A DNA stretch of 64,000 nt from Antitrichia curtipendula (taxonomy: Eukaryota > Streptophyta > Bryopsida > Hypnales > Leucodontaceae), in assembly GCA_951230915.1 (NCBI GenBank), contig OX579633.1, positions 52,776,029 to 52,840,028 on the forward strand. Reading direction: 5' to 3'. Below are positions 12,743 to 25,770 of this stretch, in pieces. The translations under genes were made by a program, and so were the position numbers. The notes under the pieces were generated by a model. It saw nothing but the letters and a program-made list of their open reading frames with translations, was not told the DNA's origin and searched no databases. The first letter of the stretch is position 1, and each line of letters begins with the position of its first letter.

Positions 12743-12751
12743 TTAGGGTTT
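12743..12751 (+). promoter_or_regulatory. Telo-box upstream of RPS28
   Basis: TTAGGGTTT lies 126 bp upstream of the RPS28 ATG; another copy is at 12961-12969 inside the first intron. Telo-boxes are a known feature of plant ribosomal-protein promoters. A pyrimidine-rich tract follows before the ATG. Confidence 0.6.
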
Positions 12752-12876
12752 GGTGCTAGAAGAGGGGCCAGCGGCACCCTTCTTTCCCTCTTTCCCAATC
12801 GTGAGTTCCACTGCTTCGCGCCCCCGGCTCTCTCGTTGCAACTTTTGCTGCTGTATTCTCTCGCCCCTTCGACATC

Positions 12877-14234
12877 ATGGTGCGATTCATTCCCTCTCTT
12901 CTGCTCCGCCTGTTTTCTTACAACTCGAATCTCTTAAATGGTTTAAGGTGTCGTCAGCAATTAGGGTTTTGAATCTTTGGACAACACCTTTTGCGGTTAC
13001 TAGTATTTTGTACCGGTTTGCAACACCAGTTACAAAGGATTTCGGATTCTTCTGGGGTTTAGTTATGCAACTTGTTTCGTCTGGGGTTATGGTCGTCGCT
13101 GCAATCTAGAATATATTTTTTTAAGAGTTTTAGGGATTCGTGGGTTTACGTTATTGCGCTTACCCCAAGCTCTCTCGAGATGATTACTCTAGTTTCGAAG
13201 AAGTCCTGTCGTGCCAGTCTTTTCCTACTGAGCACTATGTTGCTCATGTACCTTTACGGCTTACGGTTCTGTGAACGAGTGTTTTTTTCTTTCCATTCCG
13301 TCTCTTGTACTATTGGGTTGCTTACGGTGGTACCACAAGCTCTCTTTAGACACCCTAGATTTCGAAGAATCCTTTTCGTGCTTGGTTTGACCAACTTAGC
13401 AGTATGTTGCCCTTTACATTTTAAAGCCAATGATTTCGAAAATGGTAGCTTTTTTCCTCCCCTGTGCCGGTCATTGAAAGTGATGGTACGACGAGGACTG
13501 AGTTGTGAGTTTGGAACGAGCAGGATACCGCCGTGAAGTTGGCTATTGTGATGAAGGTGATTGGACGCACCGGGTCCCGAGGACAGGTGACGCAAGTACG
13601 TGTCAAGTTTCTGGACGACCAGAACCGTCTCATCATGCGCAACGTCAAGGGGCCAGTGCGTGAAGGTACATTCCGATTTTATTATCCTTCACTATGAATT
13701 TCACGAGAATGCTTTTCAAGAAAATTCTTGAAACGTGGCAATCGTGTTGTGCAAGACAATTTTTTTTTACTTCTGTACTGGTTAAACCACGCACAGATTA
13801 GTAATCCTCTATGTAATGTTCCTTGGGGACTTTTTCGTGCGTTATTATCGACATGGTGCTCGACGTTCTTCTTACACTGTTTCGAGAATCCTTGTCAAAC
13901 ACAACTCTAATGTTAAATGTCCATGTCATGCTGTAGTAAACTTGTTGCTTAAAAACTTCCGCCTTCTATAATGTTTTAGTTTGGTGTTTCATGTTATTAC
14001 AACACTCTGTGAGTGTTGAACGGCAACTTGTTTATAATCTTCTCAATTCTACAGTGTGGACTACCCTTGGACAGCATTTATTTAGAAGTCAAGTTAACAG
14101 AAATAGTGCTCCTTTGTAGAGCAAGTCTCTAGATGCTTGCATATCAATTTGAAAAGCTGAGCATTGTGTGGTATTCTGCAGGTGACATCTTGACTCTCCT
14201 TGAGTCTGAGCGCGAAGCGAGGAGGTTGCGGTGA
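12877..14234 (+). CDS. RPS28: 40S ribosomal protein S28 (eS28)
   Basis: Coding exons are 12877-12879 (the ATG alone), 13524-13665 and 14182-14234, with stop TGA. The introns of 644 and 516 bp have GT-AG borders. The 65-residue product carries the family core [17 protein letters not shown], then [14 protein letters not shown] and the ending [12 protein letters not shown], at the normal eS28 length. eS28 sits at the mRNA exit side of the small ribosomal subunit. The start was fixed by the family N-terminus (Met-Asp-Thr): ATG is followed at once by a GT donor, and exon 2 opens GAT ACC GCC. An internal Met at residue 11 is the only alternative and would truncate the family N-terminus. Upstream lie a telo-box and a pyrimidine-rich leader, typical of co-regulated ribosomal protein genes. 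It is convergent with the GT47 gene, whose stop lies 383 bp away. Confidence 0.93.
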
Positions 14235-14616
14235 GGAACAAGAGTTACTCATGGCAGCCCACTGGTGTAGTATTGAATATTTAGTTGGGCTTACATATGT
14301 TTGCCAATCGCATCTTGAGGCTCTCAAGTTGTGCCTGGTTTATGCCACACTATGTAGTCTCTGACGAGCAAATGTTGCTAAAGTGTTGATTCTGGCATAT
14401 TTGGTGCATTGTGGCATTTCTTTGGATTGAGAATTTTTTTGCTCTGTTGCCTGCCGATATATACTGGCATTCATTGCTGGGTTTGGGTGTCACTAGCTGT
14501 CTCACCACCATCTTCACGCAACTCTAATCTGAAAATACCGTGTTGACATCTGTCCAGTCTCGCCTTGATACTTTCACCTTTTTCTGAGGTGTTTGGCGTG
14601 GAGGTTGCGATCGCAC
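14235..14616. other. Convergent 3' interval between RPS28 and the GT47 gene
   Basis: These 382 bp separate the stop codons of two convergent genes and must hold both 3' UTRs. I see no canonical AATAAA on either strand and no further gene. Confidence 0.6.
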
Positions 14617-17600
14617 TCAGAAGTGACTTCCTGATGAATCAGCTCGAGTGCACTGACAGCTGCATGTATTTAAAGCTCCCTGCACAAGTCTGTGCGACCG
14701 GTGTACGTGGAGTCTCACACTCTGCAGCTTTCCGGCCACCTGAAATCATTAATGACTCCTATCAGAACGACAAATTCATGGTTCCTGGTGAAACTGATTT
14801 GAAGTCTTTTAATCCTCTTTTTACATGTCAAATATAAAAAATTGGGCATAACATCCATAACCCCAACTGATTTACGGCTTATCAAAATCCATCCTACAAC
14901 TTTTTAAATGAATTTTTAATGTGTTTTTTTCTCCAAGATTTAGTGTATTTGATAACATCCATAACCCCAACTGATTTATGGCTTATCAAAATCCATTCTA
15001 CAACTTTTTAAATGAATTTATAATGTGTTTTTTTCTCCAAGATTTAGTGTATTTGAGACTCATTTGCAAGAGCAATCAAGATCAGCAATGGACACCTTGC
15101 ACAAAATCTTGAATAAAAAACCCATAACAATCATTTTCAAAATCGGGTTTCTCATGCTCAGACTGGTCTTCAAAAAGAATTAAAGAAATATATAAAATAT
15201 TAAATTAGGTTTTGCATGACTTCTAAGTATTGTCGACTCCAGAATTTGGTGCCTTGGGTATTTAGGGGTTAAGCGAGTTAGCAGCTCATTTCTTACATCG
15301 AAACTGTTACTTACCATGCGCCACATCAGATCTTCAGGACCCAGTGGTTGTGCAGGAGTTGCATATCGAAGGTGTCTTGCAAACTGCAGAATTTTAACAC
15401 ATCTCAGTACCTACATAGTACCAGTAACTTGACATGGATTTCCAGTTTCGTACGTCTTTGACTGGATTATACACAAATCACTTCGAGGTTTTAGGGCTAA
15501 GATGCAGTATTTTTGAGGTAGCTACGAAAAACAAGTGACATCAAGCAGGTGACAAGTAACACCTGCTTTCGGAGACCATCTCAAAAAATGCTGCTGTGAT
15601 GTTCGCTACTGTCATACCTTGCGATTCCTGCTCTACAATTTGCTGATTTGTTATTAAATTGAACACAACGTGATTTTTTCCGCTCTAAGTAAAACACTAG
15701 TCCGCTTGTAGAAATTTGGAACATGGCTTTGAAATTGCCTTCTTCTGTGAGCCCCTATGGTGCATTCCAGTATATACTTGGGCAAAGTCTTCCAATCTGA
15801 TGAGTGATACTGAACTGATGCTCCTGCTAGTTGGGATGACATTGCTTTGAGGAATAATGAAAGGAGGGTTAACTCTTCACTCACTTGAGCAAGTTGATGC
15901 TGCATAGTTGCTATATCTTGGGATGTTTTGTTTCGTAGATGGGCCACCAGCCATCCTTTCTGAACAGCCTGTGCTGCTGGTACAAATAAGGATATCTGCC
16001 AAATTGCCACGTTCTGCTCATTCGAGAAAAAGTGAAGTAGGAAAGCATTTATGTTTTGGTCGCTTTCTTGATAAATTATACTACAAAAATGCACCCAATT
16101 TGTCAAGCCATATGAACACTGTGCTTAACATTATTTTTGCTTGGTAGAGATGCCAACTACAAGTCATTTGAAGTAGAGCAACGTTGTGCCAAATCAGAGA
16201 AAATCAGCTAAAATTAAAGCTCTGGCATACATGTGAAGACAATGGCCCATTGACTTGAGCAACTCACTTATTCAAATCAAGCTCAACTTTGCAAACGGTG
16301 TCAGGAATTCCTTTTTTATGTAAATTCAGAGCATGTTCAGCAAAGGTTCTCTATAATGTTATATGCAGCGTAAGGTAATCAGCACTGAAGAAAGGATAGT
16401 CCAGCAGAAATAAAAGAACCTGCTGATAATCGAGTAACCCTTCGAAAGGAAGCTCCAGTTCATCACTGACCACAACTGGAATGCAACCGCTCACAATTGC
16501 ATCGAATAGGCGAGCTGATGATGGCGTATCTCCTGCCGGACTGAGACAGAACACAGACCTGCGATTCCCAGGTTTATCACAGGGTCAATAATGAAACACG
16601 CTCTACTGTAAAGTAATCCAACAAATTGCTAAGGTTTCTATGTTTCGAATACACTCAAACCCTTCTAATTGCCCTGCATCGGTGAGAAAATTGGCTTCTT
16701 TGACGTGTGTTCTCTACATGACATGTGGAAGTTGGCCAATCAGATTTGTAAGAAAAATAGATTCTCTGGATATACAGAGAATGAACAATTACAGAGCGTG
16801 CAATTAGAGAAGGTCGGTTGGAAGTAATCCGAAGATCATACCTCCGCATTCCACATTGCGTAGCAGCTTTACCCTCTTCACCACTCGAACCCTCTTGGAT
16901 TACAATTCCCTCTTTCTCGTCCCGCAGCACCGCTGCCAACTGTGCTCGAATCCTCCCACCCTGTCACAAATGACTCCTTGAGGGCACTAGCTGGTGGTTT
17001 TACTTGCTTTCCAGCAGTTTTGCTTACCGTGCACAATTCTTCAGGGTGAAATCAACCTGTTAGTAGCAGATACTACATGTTCATTTGGTGCACAGTTTTC
17101 TTTCAGGTTCTGTCTTCAATGTAACATTGGCTCAGCAGAAACTGTCTCAAGAATGCTGAGTAAATCTATACGATCAGCAGACATAGCTTTTAAGACCAAA
17201 AACTTGTGAGTAGAAACTCAAACGCTGCAGTACCGAACCACGAACAATCCTGCCCCGAAAGAAAAGAAGCGTCTTGCGTAACAGTTTAGAAGTTGCAAGG
17301 CATTTAGAGTCACAAGCCTCCACATTCGCAACATAAGGCATGACCACGTCCTTCTCGAGTGAAACTTCTCCTTCTTTGTACCTGTAATAGAACATCACCA
17401 GTCTGTCATGTTGAGTAGACATCTGACTGGACAACTTCCACTTAAGAATCCCATGTTTTCCCCCTCAAGGAAGTGTCATTAGAGAGGTTAGAGTGTATTG
17501 CATTCCAGGATTGTGATCATGTCATTAGCCATTTTCTAAGAATACAGCTGTTAAGGAGCGAAAGGTGATCACCAGTTTCCAGAGGAATCAAGATCAGGAA

Positions 17601-18951
17601 GCAGCCAAATGGCAGATTTCAAGAAACGACGATGAGATTTAATAGACCAAGGATGATGCACTGCCAGCACATGGTCCCGTCCGCCAGACCTCTGCCACGC
17701 CGTCTGGCCTGTTATCCACTTCACGGCCTCCTGTCCTCCAACAACACAATATTCTGTGGCTTCATCAGCACAGTCGAACATTCTTGCCAAAAAGGAAACT
17801 TATCAATCCTCAGAGCACAACAAGGGAGACTAAGCGATCACTCATTAATTTAGTAGTCCGAGTAAGATGCTATGGAATCCAAATAGAGAATTATTGTATA
17901 AGAAATCACTCTGGCATTGAGCGAGAAAAAAATTCAATCCACACAGAGTTTAGCTCTTGTACCCAAAGTGATCTTTCCAATGAGCGCTACACTGACCTCC
18001 CAAAGAAAGCACACTCCTTCATATTGGTTAAAAATGCTTAAATAATATCCTCTCCCTTACAAAGAATAAGAAATTTCTGTTATAGAAGCTGACCGGATAA
18101 CAGAGGCATACCCTGTACAGCAACCTGCTCTGAGCTCTAGACAAGAGAAAGAACGGGATAGTTGTGAAGAAGGGGATGTAAAACACGTCTGCCTGCGCCT
18201 GATTGCTGACTCGCCGCACACTGCTCACAAGCCGGTTCTCCTCTGGCTCCATCAAATCCGAGAACAGCCAAAAATCTACAGAATGCTGCCGACCAAATGT
18301 CCTTTTTAGCACCGTGGCGTGGCACGGACCATACGGCGGTTTCCTTTTGTTCAATTCTTTCTTTTGGACCATAAAATGCAATGTTCTTCACTGACCCCGT
18401 TGATATAAAATGTAGCCCCATCGACATTCTATTATTTTCACAATCTGATCAACCAATTAGCCATTTCAGAACCTTAAAAGTTGGGTTGGGGTTTCAGTTG
18501 AAACGAAGAGAATCAGTCACACCTCAGTCACTACCTGTTCAATGAGTCGATGCACCGGGCTGCCATTCGAGGTCAAATTCGCCGTCTGCTCCAAGGAGTC
18601 GTGAAACAACCATAACAAATCGGTGGTGAACTTGACTGGCATTTCGTACACATACACAAGCAATGTCGGTCGCTCTGCTTCAACTATGGACCTACTAAAC
18701 CTCTCCCCTTTTTCATCGGCAACGGCTGGTGACTCCCCCCCGGAAATAGAAATCTTGTCTGCATGCTTGACGAGAAAGCCATGGAGAGAAGCCAGAAACG
18801 AATACTCAGGGACAGTGACTAACCCTAATCGGTGCGAGTCTCGTGAATCCTGCGAATGATACTCCGCCGTTTGCCAGATGATCCATGCCGTGAACACGAA
18901 CAGCGACAATAGACACCATAGCCTGGTCATGACCTTTCTTCCCATCGCCAT
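14617..18951 (-). CDS. Exostosin-family glycosyltransferase (GT47), At5g16890-like; nine exons
   Basis: Exons read 18951-18535, 18285-18112, 17730-17573, 17381-17234, 16960-16842, 16558-16420, 15995-15885, 15383-15315 and 14739-14617. They total 1,458 nt and encode 485 residues, ending in TGA. All junctions are GT-AG and in phase. Residues about 11-26 ([16 protein letters not shown]) form a signal anchor, so a Golgi type II membrane protein is expected. The lumenal domain shows the GT47 landmarks in order: [87 protein letters not shown], then [13 protein letters not shown], the usual nucleotide-sugar region. The tail ([10 protein letters not shown]) matches the same plant subgroup. Members of GT47 build cell-wall polysaccharides; the acceptor for this subgroup is not known to me. 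Intron 8 contains a transposon fragment. Confidence 0.92.
14850..15268. mobile_element. Truncated TTAA/CCCC element inside GT47 intron 8, with internal tandem duplication
   Basis: The right end reads CCTTGGGTATTTAGGGG followed by TTAA (15269-15272), like the right end of 41249-41874. The interior matches that element in the opposite orientation around CTCCAAGATTTAGTGTATTTGA. The left terminus is missing. At the left a roughly 104-bp unit is duplicated in tandem (14850-14953 and 14954-15057), differing at few positions. The piece lies wholly within the intron and leaves both splice sites intact. Confidence 0.7.
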
Positions 18952-19744
18952 CCGTGGTTTAAGAATAATGTTCCACTACGTCGTTCACAGCAACCTGATA
19001 TAACTACGAAACCGTTGTGCTAATTAATTCCGAGCCTCACATGCTTGGCATGATCTTTCCGAGTCCGCCGTCACTCTCATGCAAATGAATTGTAAATTCG
19101 GTTGAATTGTAACTAAGATTCAAAGAAAAGTGATTTCTACATAATACTGATCATGCTCAAAAAGACCTCAAAATTCAGAGCAAATGGTGCCAGCCAGCGT
19201 GAGCTCCAAGTGCAAGACATGGATCCGCGAGCCTTGAACGCTGCTGCGATGAGAACGTCAAATGACTGTAGGTTCGAGCCCACGGCACTTGTGTACTGCT
19301 GAGTTGGGCAAGAAGATGTCAGTATACAGGTTATTTCAATTAGTGCGATAGCTTGAATAGTGTGACACACCCCTAATTTGGAAAACTTTGCATGAATGGC
19401 TTTCGCATAACATTTAATTAGAAATTGGATGAAAGTAGATGGAACAGATGAATATAGATGGAAGTTGGATGAAAATCACATTTGAGATAATTAGTACAAA
19501 AATTTCATGGACTACGTAATTTTAAATTTATCTAAATAAAACAAACTCCATATCCAATGGTTAGGGTTGGAAAATTTGGTAGGTGACAATTTTGGGATTT
19601 TATTTTGTTTTTGAAACTGTTGGAGGAAAGATTCTTGCAATATGCTTTTTTTTCTTAACATCCACCAAAATTTATTATCAAAAAATAAAAAATTATTAAT
19701 CAACATGGGATGCCAATGTTCATTAATGGGCACTACAAATAGTG

Positions 19745-19965
19745 TGCTTGTGCCATCGCTACAACCAAAATAAAAATAAAAATAAATTCTTATTTTTTAA
19801 AATTCATAAAAACTTCAAAATTCAATAACTTTCACATTGTAGGTTAGAATACCAAGAAACAAAGCCCATGCACCCCTTTTCATAGAGAGCTTTTTAACAC
19901 TACTAAAAACGTGGCCGGGGGACGTACAGTCCCAAGAATCTCACCGTAACAAACAAACAAGAACG
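19745..19965. repeat. Dispersed repeat, copy 1 (relative at about 26750-26895)
   Basis: Both copies read, in order, a TTGTG-CC start, an AAAATAAAAATAAA-like stretch, AATTCATAAA-ACTTCAAAATT, TTTTCACAT-T-TAGGTT, and ATCTCA-CGTAACAAACAAA. Identity is partial, suggesting an old non-coding repeat. No terminal repeats were found. Confidence 0.5.
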
Positions 19966-22403
19966 GTACGACCATGAGGCTTTGTCTTAGGTAACGACAA
20001 TATTAGTTTATTGATAGTAAATACTCCCTCTATACTACAAAAACCCTCCAAATCAAGCAAATTTTTTGTCCCACTAAAAAGCTCCATTTTTTGATTTTGA
20101 TTGTTGAATGAATGTTTGTTGTATTGAACAACCTCGTGGGGGCAAGTGAAACATTCTAGGAGCATTCTTTCGGCCTAGCAAGCTTCATCTTGCCTATATG
20201 AGACACCTTGAATAAATTGTTTCTTTAGATAGTAGTGTTGATGATGCATTTAGTGACCACTTCAACACTATAAAAATTTGTTCGTAAAGTAGGTTAGGTT
20301 TCTTATTGCATATATTTAGGTTGGGAAACACATTTCTAGAATCCTATTGTTGCCACCACCCTTTAAATCATCTAAAATGACAGAGCTGGCAGCCTTTACA
20401 AATTATGCTCAAATATTGCACTTTCCACATGTATTTTAGGTGCCTAAACAACAATGCCTAAGATGGAGATTTTGCATAGATCTAAAGGATGACTTACTTA
20501 TTCTTGAATACATGTATTGCTAGCACTATGACTAAAAATATAGTTAATCCGTCAAAAATAATTAAACAAAAATAAATAGTGAAAAATTTGAGAATCTTTA
20601 TTTGTAATATTGTCCTCAAAAAATAATATTTTCAATTTTTGATATAGGGATTTTATGTCTTTCAAAGTTTGGAATGATACTTTATTATTGTCCTATTTTC
20701 TCATGTACGGATTGAAGTTACGTACAAAGCTCACCTTCAAAAAGTAAATTTCATGTGCTTGGTGATCAAGGTATTGTCCACTTGGTTGTTGAGGGGGAGT
20801 TTGTGATGTACTGCGTGAGTTCATGTTTGTTTTAGTAGGCAAGTTTTCTCATTAAACTCTCTAGTACATGGCAAAAAAATTTAGATCCACCATGTGCTTG
20901 CACATGGGTGCGAATCCCTTGGTGATCACTTCCACAATTGACACGGCCTTAGAGTTTGTGAAGGTGCTAGACAAATCATGGGCAATCTTGCAAAATAACA
21001 CGATAGGAAATTTTATTTTATTTGTTAAATTAGGGTTACAATTTAGTAGAGGATTTTATTGTTGTTTTTGTTGGGACGTATTAGTGATTTGTAATCTATA
21101 TATTGGGTGCACAAATCCTATTCAATTGGAGAATTTTCTTCTAATCCCCTACAAGGCTACAATATAAGGTTTTAGATGTTGAATATGTTCAAATTAGGGT
21201 TTCGATTTGGAATTATTCAATATAGCATTTTTTGATTGGACTATGATCACGACTTAAATCTTCATTACCTTCCCTGCTTGTTGAACGAGTTTTGCATCAT
21301 TTAGTAGGAGTCGTTGATCAGTGTACATCAAGAACTCATCTTTACCTATGTCAAGTGTTATTCTCCTATGTACTTGTCCATTGAGATCAATTCTCTTTGT
21401 TTTGTCTTATCTAGATAAGCTTTTCTTTCTCTTTGTAGGTAGCATCATCCCTTGGAAGACTGTTGTTGCGGTTTGAGCATTATTGAATTTGCATTCATTT
21501 TCACATGTTGGTAGAGTAAGTCTTGTAGAATTTGTATAGTGTTTTCCTTGTTTCTTGTTACTTTGACAAGCTCATCAAGGCGCTTTCTAGCTCTTCAAAA
21601 GTTTTGTTCAATGAAGGTTGGTTCACCATCATTCTCCTTTTGATTTTAGAAGCCGCATAATAAATTCTACACCTTTTGTTTCAAGAAATTTTCATCTCTT
21701 GAATAGATATCGCTGGTTCAATTTTATACTTTTGAATATACTGAATGCATTGGTTTCCAAGACATGAATAAATTAGGTGTAAGTGTGGAGAGTATCCACA
21801 ATAGACGGTATCAAAGATCATTGTTTTCACTAAAGACTTTGAAGTTCGTTGAATACTGGATGGTACCATTTCCCCCATCGTTGTCATACATTAGTCCTAT
21901 TTGTGCTTGTTTCAGTTGTGAATTTAGATTTAATTTCTTATCTAGATTATAAAAGCTACCTTCTAATATGTTTTTCAAGTGCTTCATACCCAATCAAAGT
22001 AGAAATTCACTTGAATTGGAGTTGTCATATTTTTTTTAATGTGCAATTGTTAGCTTATATTTTGTTTGCTAAGGCTGGTGTAGCTCCCATTAAAATGTTG
22101 TATTATTTTAGTCACCTTGATCACAAGATTTTGGAATCATTTTGTCTCAATGTACTAAATCAAAATGTTTTGTGTTGAATCAAGTGGAGGATTACATTGA
22201 GCCATGCTTCTTATCCCTACAAAATTTTGATGATGCAACCATGCCCGAATCGCGATTTTCAAGGTAGCACTTACTGATTTTACATACTCATAGTATGCAA
22301 TATAACAAACGTGCCCTTCATTTTACTCATCAAAATATATATAATCATCAAATATATATTGTATATCATCAAATATTATCAAATATCAAATATCATAAAA
22401 AAA

Positions 22404-22405
<2 letters not shown>

Positions 22406-22453
<48 letters not shown>

Positions 22454-22465
22454 TATATATATATA
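22406..22465. repeat. (TAA)n microsatellite followed by (TA)n
   Basis: A pure TAA run of about 45 bp is followed directly by ATATATATATATAT. The surrounding bases carry several ATATCATCAAATAT units. Confidence 0.9.
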
Positions 22466-23305
22466 GTATATCATTGTATATCATCAAATATATATTGTCA
22501 AGTTTATAATTTATTTCTTATATAACCTTAAGCTAATCCTCATCGTGACAAAAATGCACGAAAGCAAGCCATTTTACTTTTTATTTTTTGTTTATAAAAT
22601 CAATACAAGGGTCACTGCATAGACATGTGGTCTTGAGAGTCCTCAATGGTGGTCGGATCTTACAGTAGGTGAGAGGGAGTTTGATGTTCGAGTTGTAGAA
22701 CTGTTTGATGTTCTCATGCTTTACTCACATGTAGCTAATATTTTGATTCAGTAGGGGCATGTGATTGATTTCAATTTATAGTTGTTTCAAACTTGAAGTT
22801 GGACTTCCTGTGTTAGTGTGTTACAAGGTCTAGAGAAGCTACTAAATCACAATCAGTTGACTGAATGGAAAAATCTTTACTTTTACAGACAGTTGGCTCA
22901 TAGCATGTGTTGATCACTGCCTTCTCTGAACCAAGTCTTCTCTTTCTGGTGCTCCTTTTTGTCATATTTAATTGGCCATATTTGCATTGTAATTTATATG
23001 TTTTTTATTACAGCTCTATTTTCAAAGGGAAGATTTGTATGAGCCATTACAACATCTTAGTTCATGACAGCTATGTTTTTTTTCATGTGCTTATGTTGGT
23101 AGTTTCAGAGTACCAGCAACTACAAGTAATCCTAGAATCACGAGCTGTGTGTGGATTGTGGAGTTTTGTGAATAGGTTAGGCTTGAATAGGTTAGACACT
23201 TAGGGTGCTTTCACACCTGATGTTAATTATAACTTTGGTGTCATTACAAGGGGCGTGGTTACACACAATGTCCCACCGAGACTCTTTCGGGGCAGGGCTG
23301 GGATG

Positions 23306-23505
23306 NNNNNNNNNNNNNNNNNNNNNNNNNNNNNNNNNNNNNNNNNNNNNNNNNNNNNNNNNNNNNNNNNNNNNNNNNNNNNNNNNNNNNNNNNNNNNNN
23401 NNNNNNNNNNNNNNNNNNNNNNNNNNNNNNNNNNNNNNNNNNNNNNNNNNNNNNNNNNNNNNNNNNNNNNNNNNNNNNNNNNNNNNNNNNNNNNNNNNNN
23501 NNNNN
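23306..23505. other. Assembly gap (200 N)
   Basis: Exactly 200 N, so the size is probably a placeholder. It starts inside a long terminal inverted repeat, which would explain a collapsed assembly. Open frames spanning the N are meaningless. Confidence 0.98.
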
Positions 23506-23671
23506 AAACCAGTTAATTTGCAGTAGGTTTGACAAAATAAACGAATTTTTCAAAATAATTAAGTTCAAAAATGTTAAATATTCCTACTCCACCATATTCA
23601 AATTATTGAAACAATACTTGGATTCACAACATTGATTCAATAAGCTTGTGACATTGCTGAGACAACCTTAA

Positions 23672-24592
23672 CCCCTAAAGTTTTTTGACTATGTTTTCAC
23701 CCAAACCACCCTAAAACTGTCATTTCTAAGACAACCACCAAATTTTAGAAAAAAAATAATTTTGAACAAATGTAACCATAGGATCTTTTAGTAAACTGAT
23801 TTGAAAAGATGTGGAAAAAATTTCAAAAATTTCCGCCTTGTAGATTGCAAAATATTAGTGTTTGAAGTTACAAAAATCTTTTATTTACCACTGCAAAAAT
23901 CCGGGCAGCTGCACTTCAGAAGGCAATATCTGTATGAAAAATTGTCCAAAATGGTTATAACTCTTAAGATTAATTCTTCAATTCAAGTTGGCTACATGCT
24001 TCGAAATTTGCAAATCATTTAGAATTGTACATGTACAAAAAGAAATAGTAAGTAGAAAGAAGTAGAAATTGAGCCAAAATAATAAATTGTAAACAATTTA
24101 TTTATGGAATTGAAAAATTCCAATCCCGATCGAAGGTCAAAATGTTTTAATAAAAATATTAAAAACTGAATCAATTAAAGGATTTCAATTTTTTTTTGTA
24201 ATGTATAGACTCTATAACTAGTGGCAAACTACCCCAAACTAATACTCCTCATAACTTTTGACTCATTGATCAAAATGGAATGATTCAAAGCTTTCCATTT
24301 AGAAAAAATCTAACAAACCAATTTCAAATTTTTTTTTTTTTTAAAGTCATTTGAAAATAAAATTTTTGAGCTGCCCGAGCTGCCCAAAGTTCAAAGAAAA
24401 TCACATATGACGCAATAATTTTTTTTATTATGTAGTCAAAAGTTACGAAAATGGTTGGGCTTTAAAGCTACTCCTTGGGCACATGTTGTGTGAAAATTTC
24501 AAGAAAAAGAAAACAAATCCATACGTAGTGAGTTGTCAAAAATCGCTATGTTGCCAAAAAACACAATTTGGTCCTTTAGGGGTTAAGTGGCT
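23672..24592. mobile_element. TTAA/CCCC element, copy E4 (921 bp)
   Basis: It is flanked by TTAA at 23668-23671 and 24593-24596. It begins CCCCTAAAGTTTTTTGACTA and ends TTGGTCCTTTAGGGG, so it is inverted relative to the copy at 7785. It is nested within the larger TTA-flanked element. The interior is non-coding. Confidence 0.85.
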
Positions 24593-25770
24593 ACTTTGTG
24601 TTTGTCATGCTGTTTTAATAATGATGAAATATTAATTTAAAGTTCTTAAGAATTTGAGATGTAACTAGAAATGCAAGAATTGTGTTCAGAGTTGAAATTT
24701 AGGCTTCATTTGGACATAGTATAATAGCTTCTTTAAGAAAAAATTGAAGTTCTGGAAGCAGTGGGAAAAGCAAGCTAACATTTATCTGTTAAAATCCGCT
24801 TGAGATTTTGAAGCCTCATGTAAGAGTTCTAAACAAATTCTAGAGGGGGTGGAGTGGGGTCAGGGTGGAAGGGACATTTTTTGGGACATTTTCAAACACC
24901 TCCTCTGAAATTTATTCATAACTTTTAGGTAGAGTATTGAAATCTCAAACAAATTTTTGGAGATAAAAGTGTACTTGATTCCCCAACTTTTCTTGTCTTG
25001 AAGTTTTTTGAAAAAATATAGTCTACTATGTCTAAATGAGGTTTGAAATTTGACTTTTATCACAATTCCTGCGTTTCCACTTAACCATGAGTGGAGGAGC
25101 TCTTTTTTGTCCTAATTCACATATCCCACGTGGTTTGTTTCACCTACCACTACTCCACTAGTATAAAGAGCTTTTCTTCACTCCATTGTCATCACTAGAT
25201 TGGCTGTAGGGCTGAAATGAATTAGTGACACAAGATCCACATCTTTGGTTCAATTTTCTTATTGGAAATCTTGTGTACAATTTCGTTCTTTTCTATGTTG
25301 GAAAAATCAATTTTCAACCAAAATGAAAAGCTGGTTGTGGGGTCCTCAGAGGGCTGTGGAGCAGCCCCCAACCTGCCGGCATCCCAGCCCTGCCCCGAAA
25401 GAGTCTCGGTGGGACATTGTGTGTAACCACGCCCCTTGTAATGACACCAAAGTTATAATTAACATCGGGTGTGAAAGCACCCTTAGACTTATAGAGGTTA
25501 GTCTTACATAGGTTAGACTTACATAACTTAGGCATCTTACATTGTCTAGATTAGATGAGATTTTTCCCTGTAAATCCAAAAAAAATATTTATTTTTTTAT
25601 AGAACTTTGTTTCATGGCATTCTGACTCCCACATCCCCAAACACATTGTAAATGAGAGCATTTTGCAATGTGAATGCGACTAAAGATAAAATTTAGATTC
25701 TCCAAAGTTGATGCAGAGCAATGCCATAGTCTCTATCGAAAGGATAGAGCCAACAAACAACCTCATTTAA

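Larger units (their letters stand above)
18952..23202. other. Intergenic region, no gene recognised
   Basis: The first few hundred bases should contain the GT47 promoter and 5' UTR; a weak TATA-like TTATAT (minus strand, near 19000) is the only element I can point to. Frames of 60 to 109 codons elsewhere show no family features. A block at about 19745-19965 recurs, diverged, at about 26750-26895. A trinucleotide microsatellite lies at 22406-22465. Confidence 0.5.
23203..25482. mobile_element. DNA transposon-like element with TIRs of at least 103 bp, TTA-flanked, containing another element
   Basis: The left arm 23203-23305 and right arm 25380-25482 are reverse complements with one mismatch, and the left arm runs into the assembly gap. 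Ends are GGGTGCTTTCACACC...; TTA stands on both sides (23200-23202, 25483-25485). TTA duplications with G-rich ends suit the PIF/Harbinger group, but arms this long are unusual for it. The span holds the complete TTAA element at 23672-24592, inserted later. No transposase frame is visible outside the gap. Confidence 0.75.

Noticed and set aside
19269..19285. T-loop-like GGTTCGAGCCC
   Set aside because: No matching D-arm or acceptor stem upstream; isolated match only.
23205..23635. Frames crossing the N runs (also 46541-46947)
   Set aside because: Translations across N have no content; only the short gag piece after 46825 is real.
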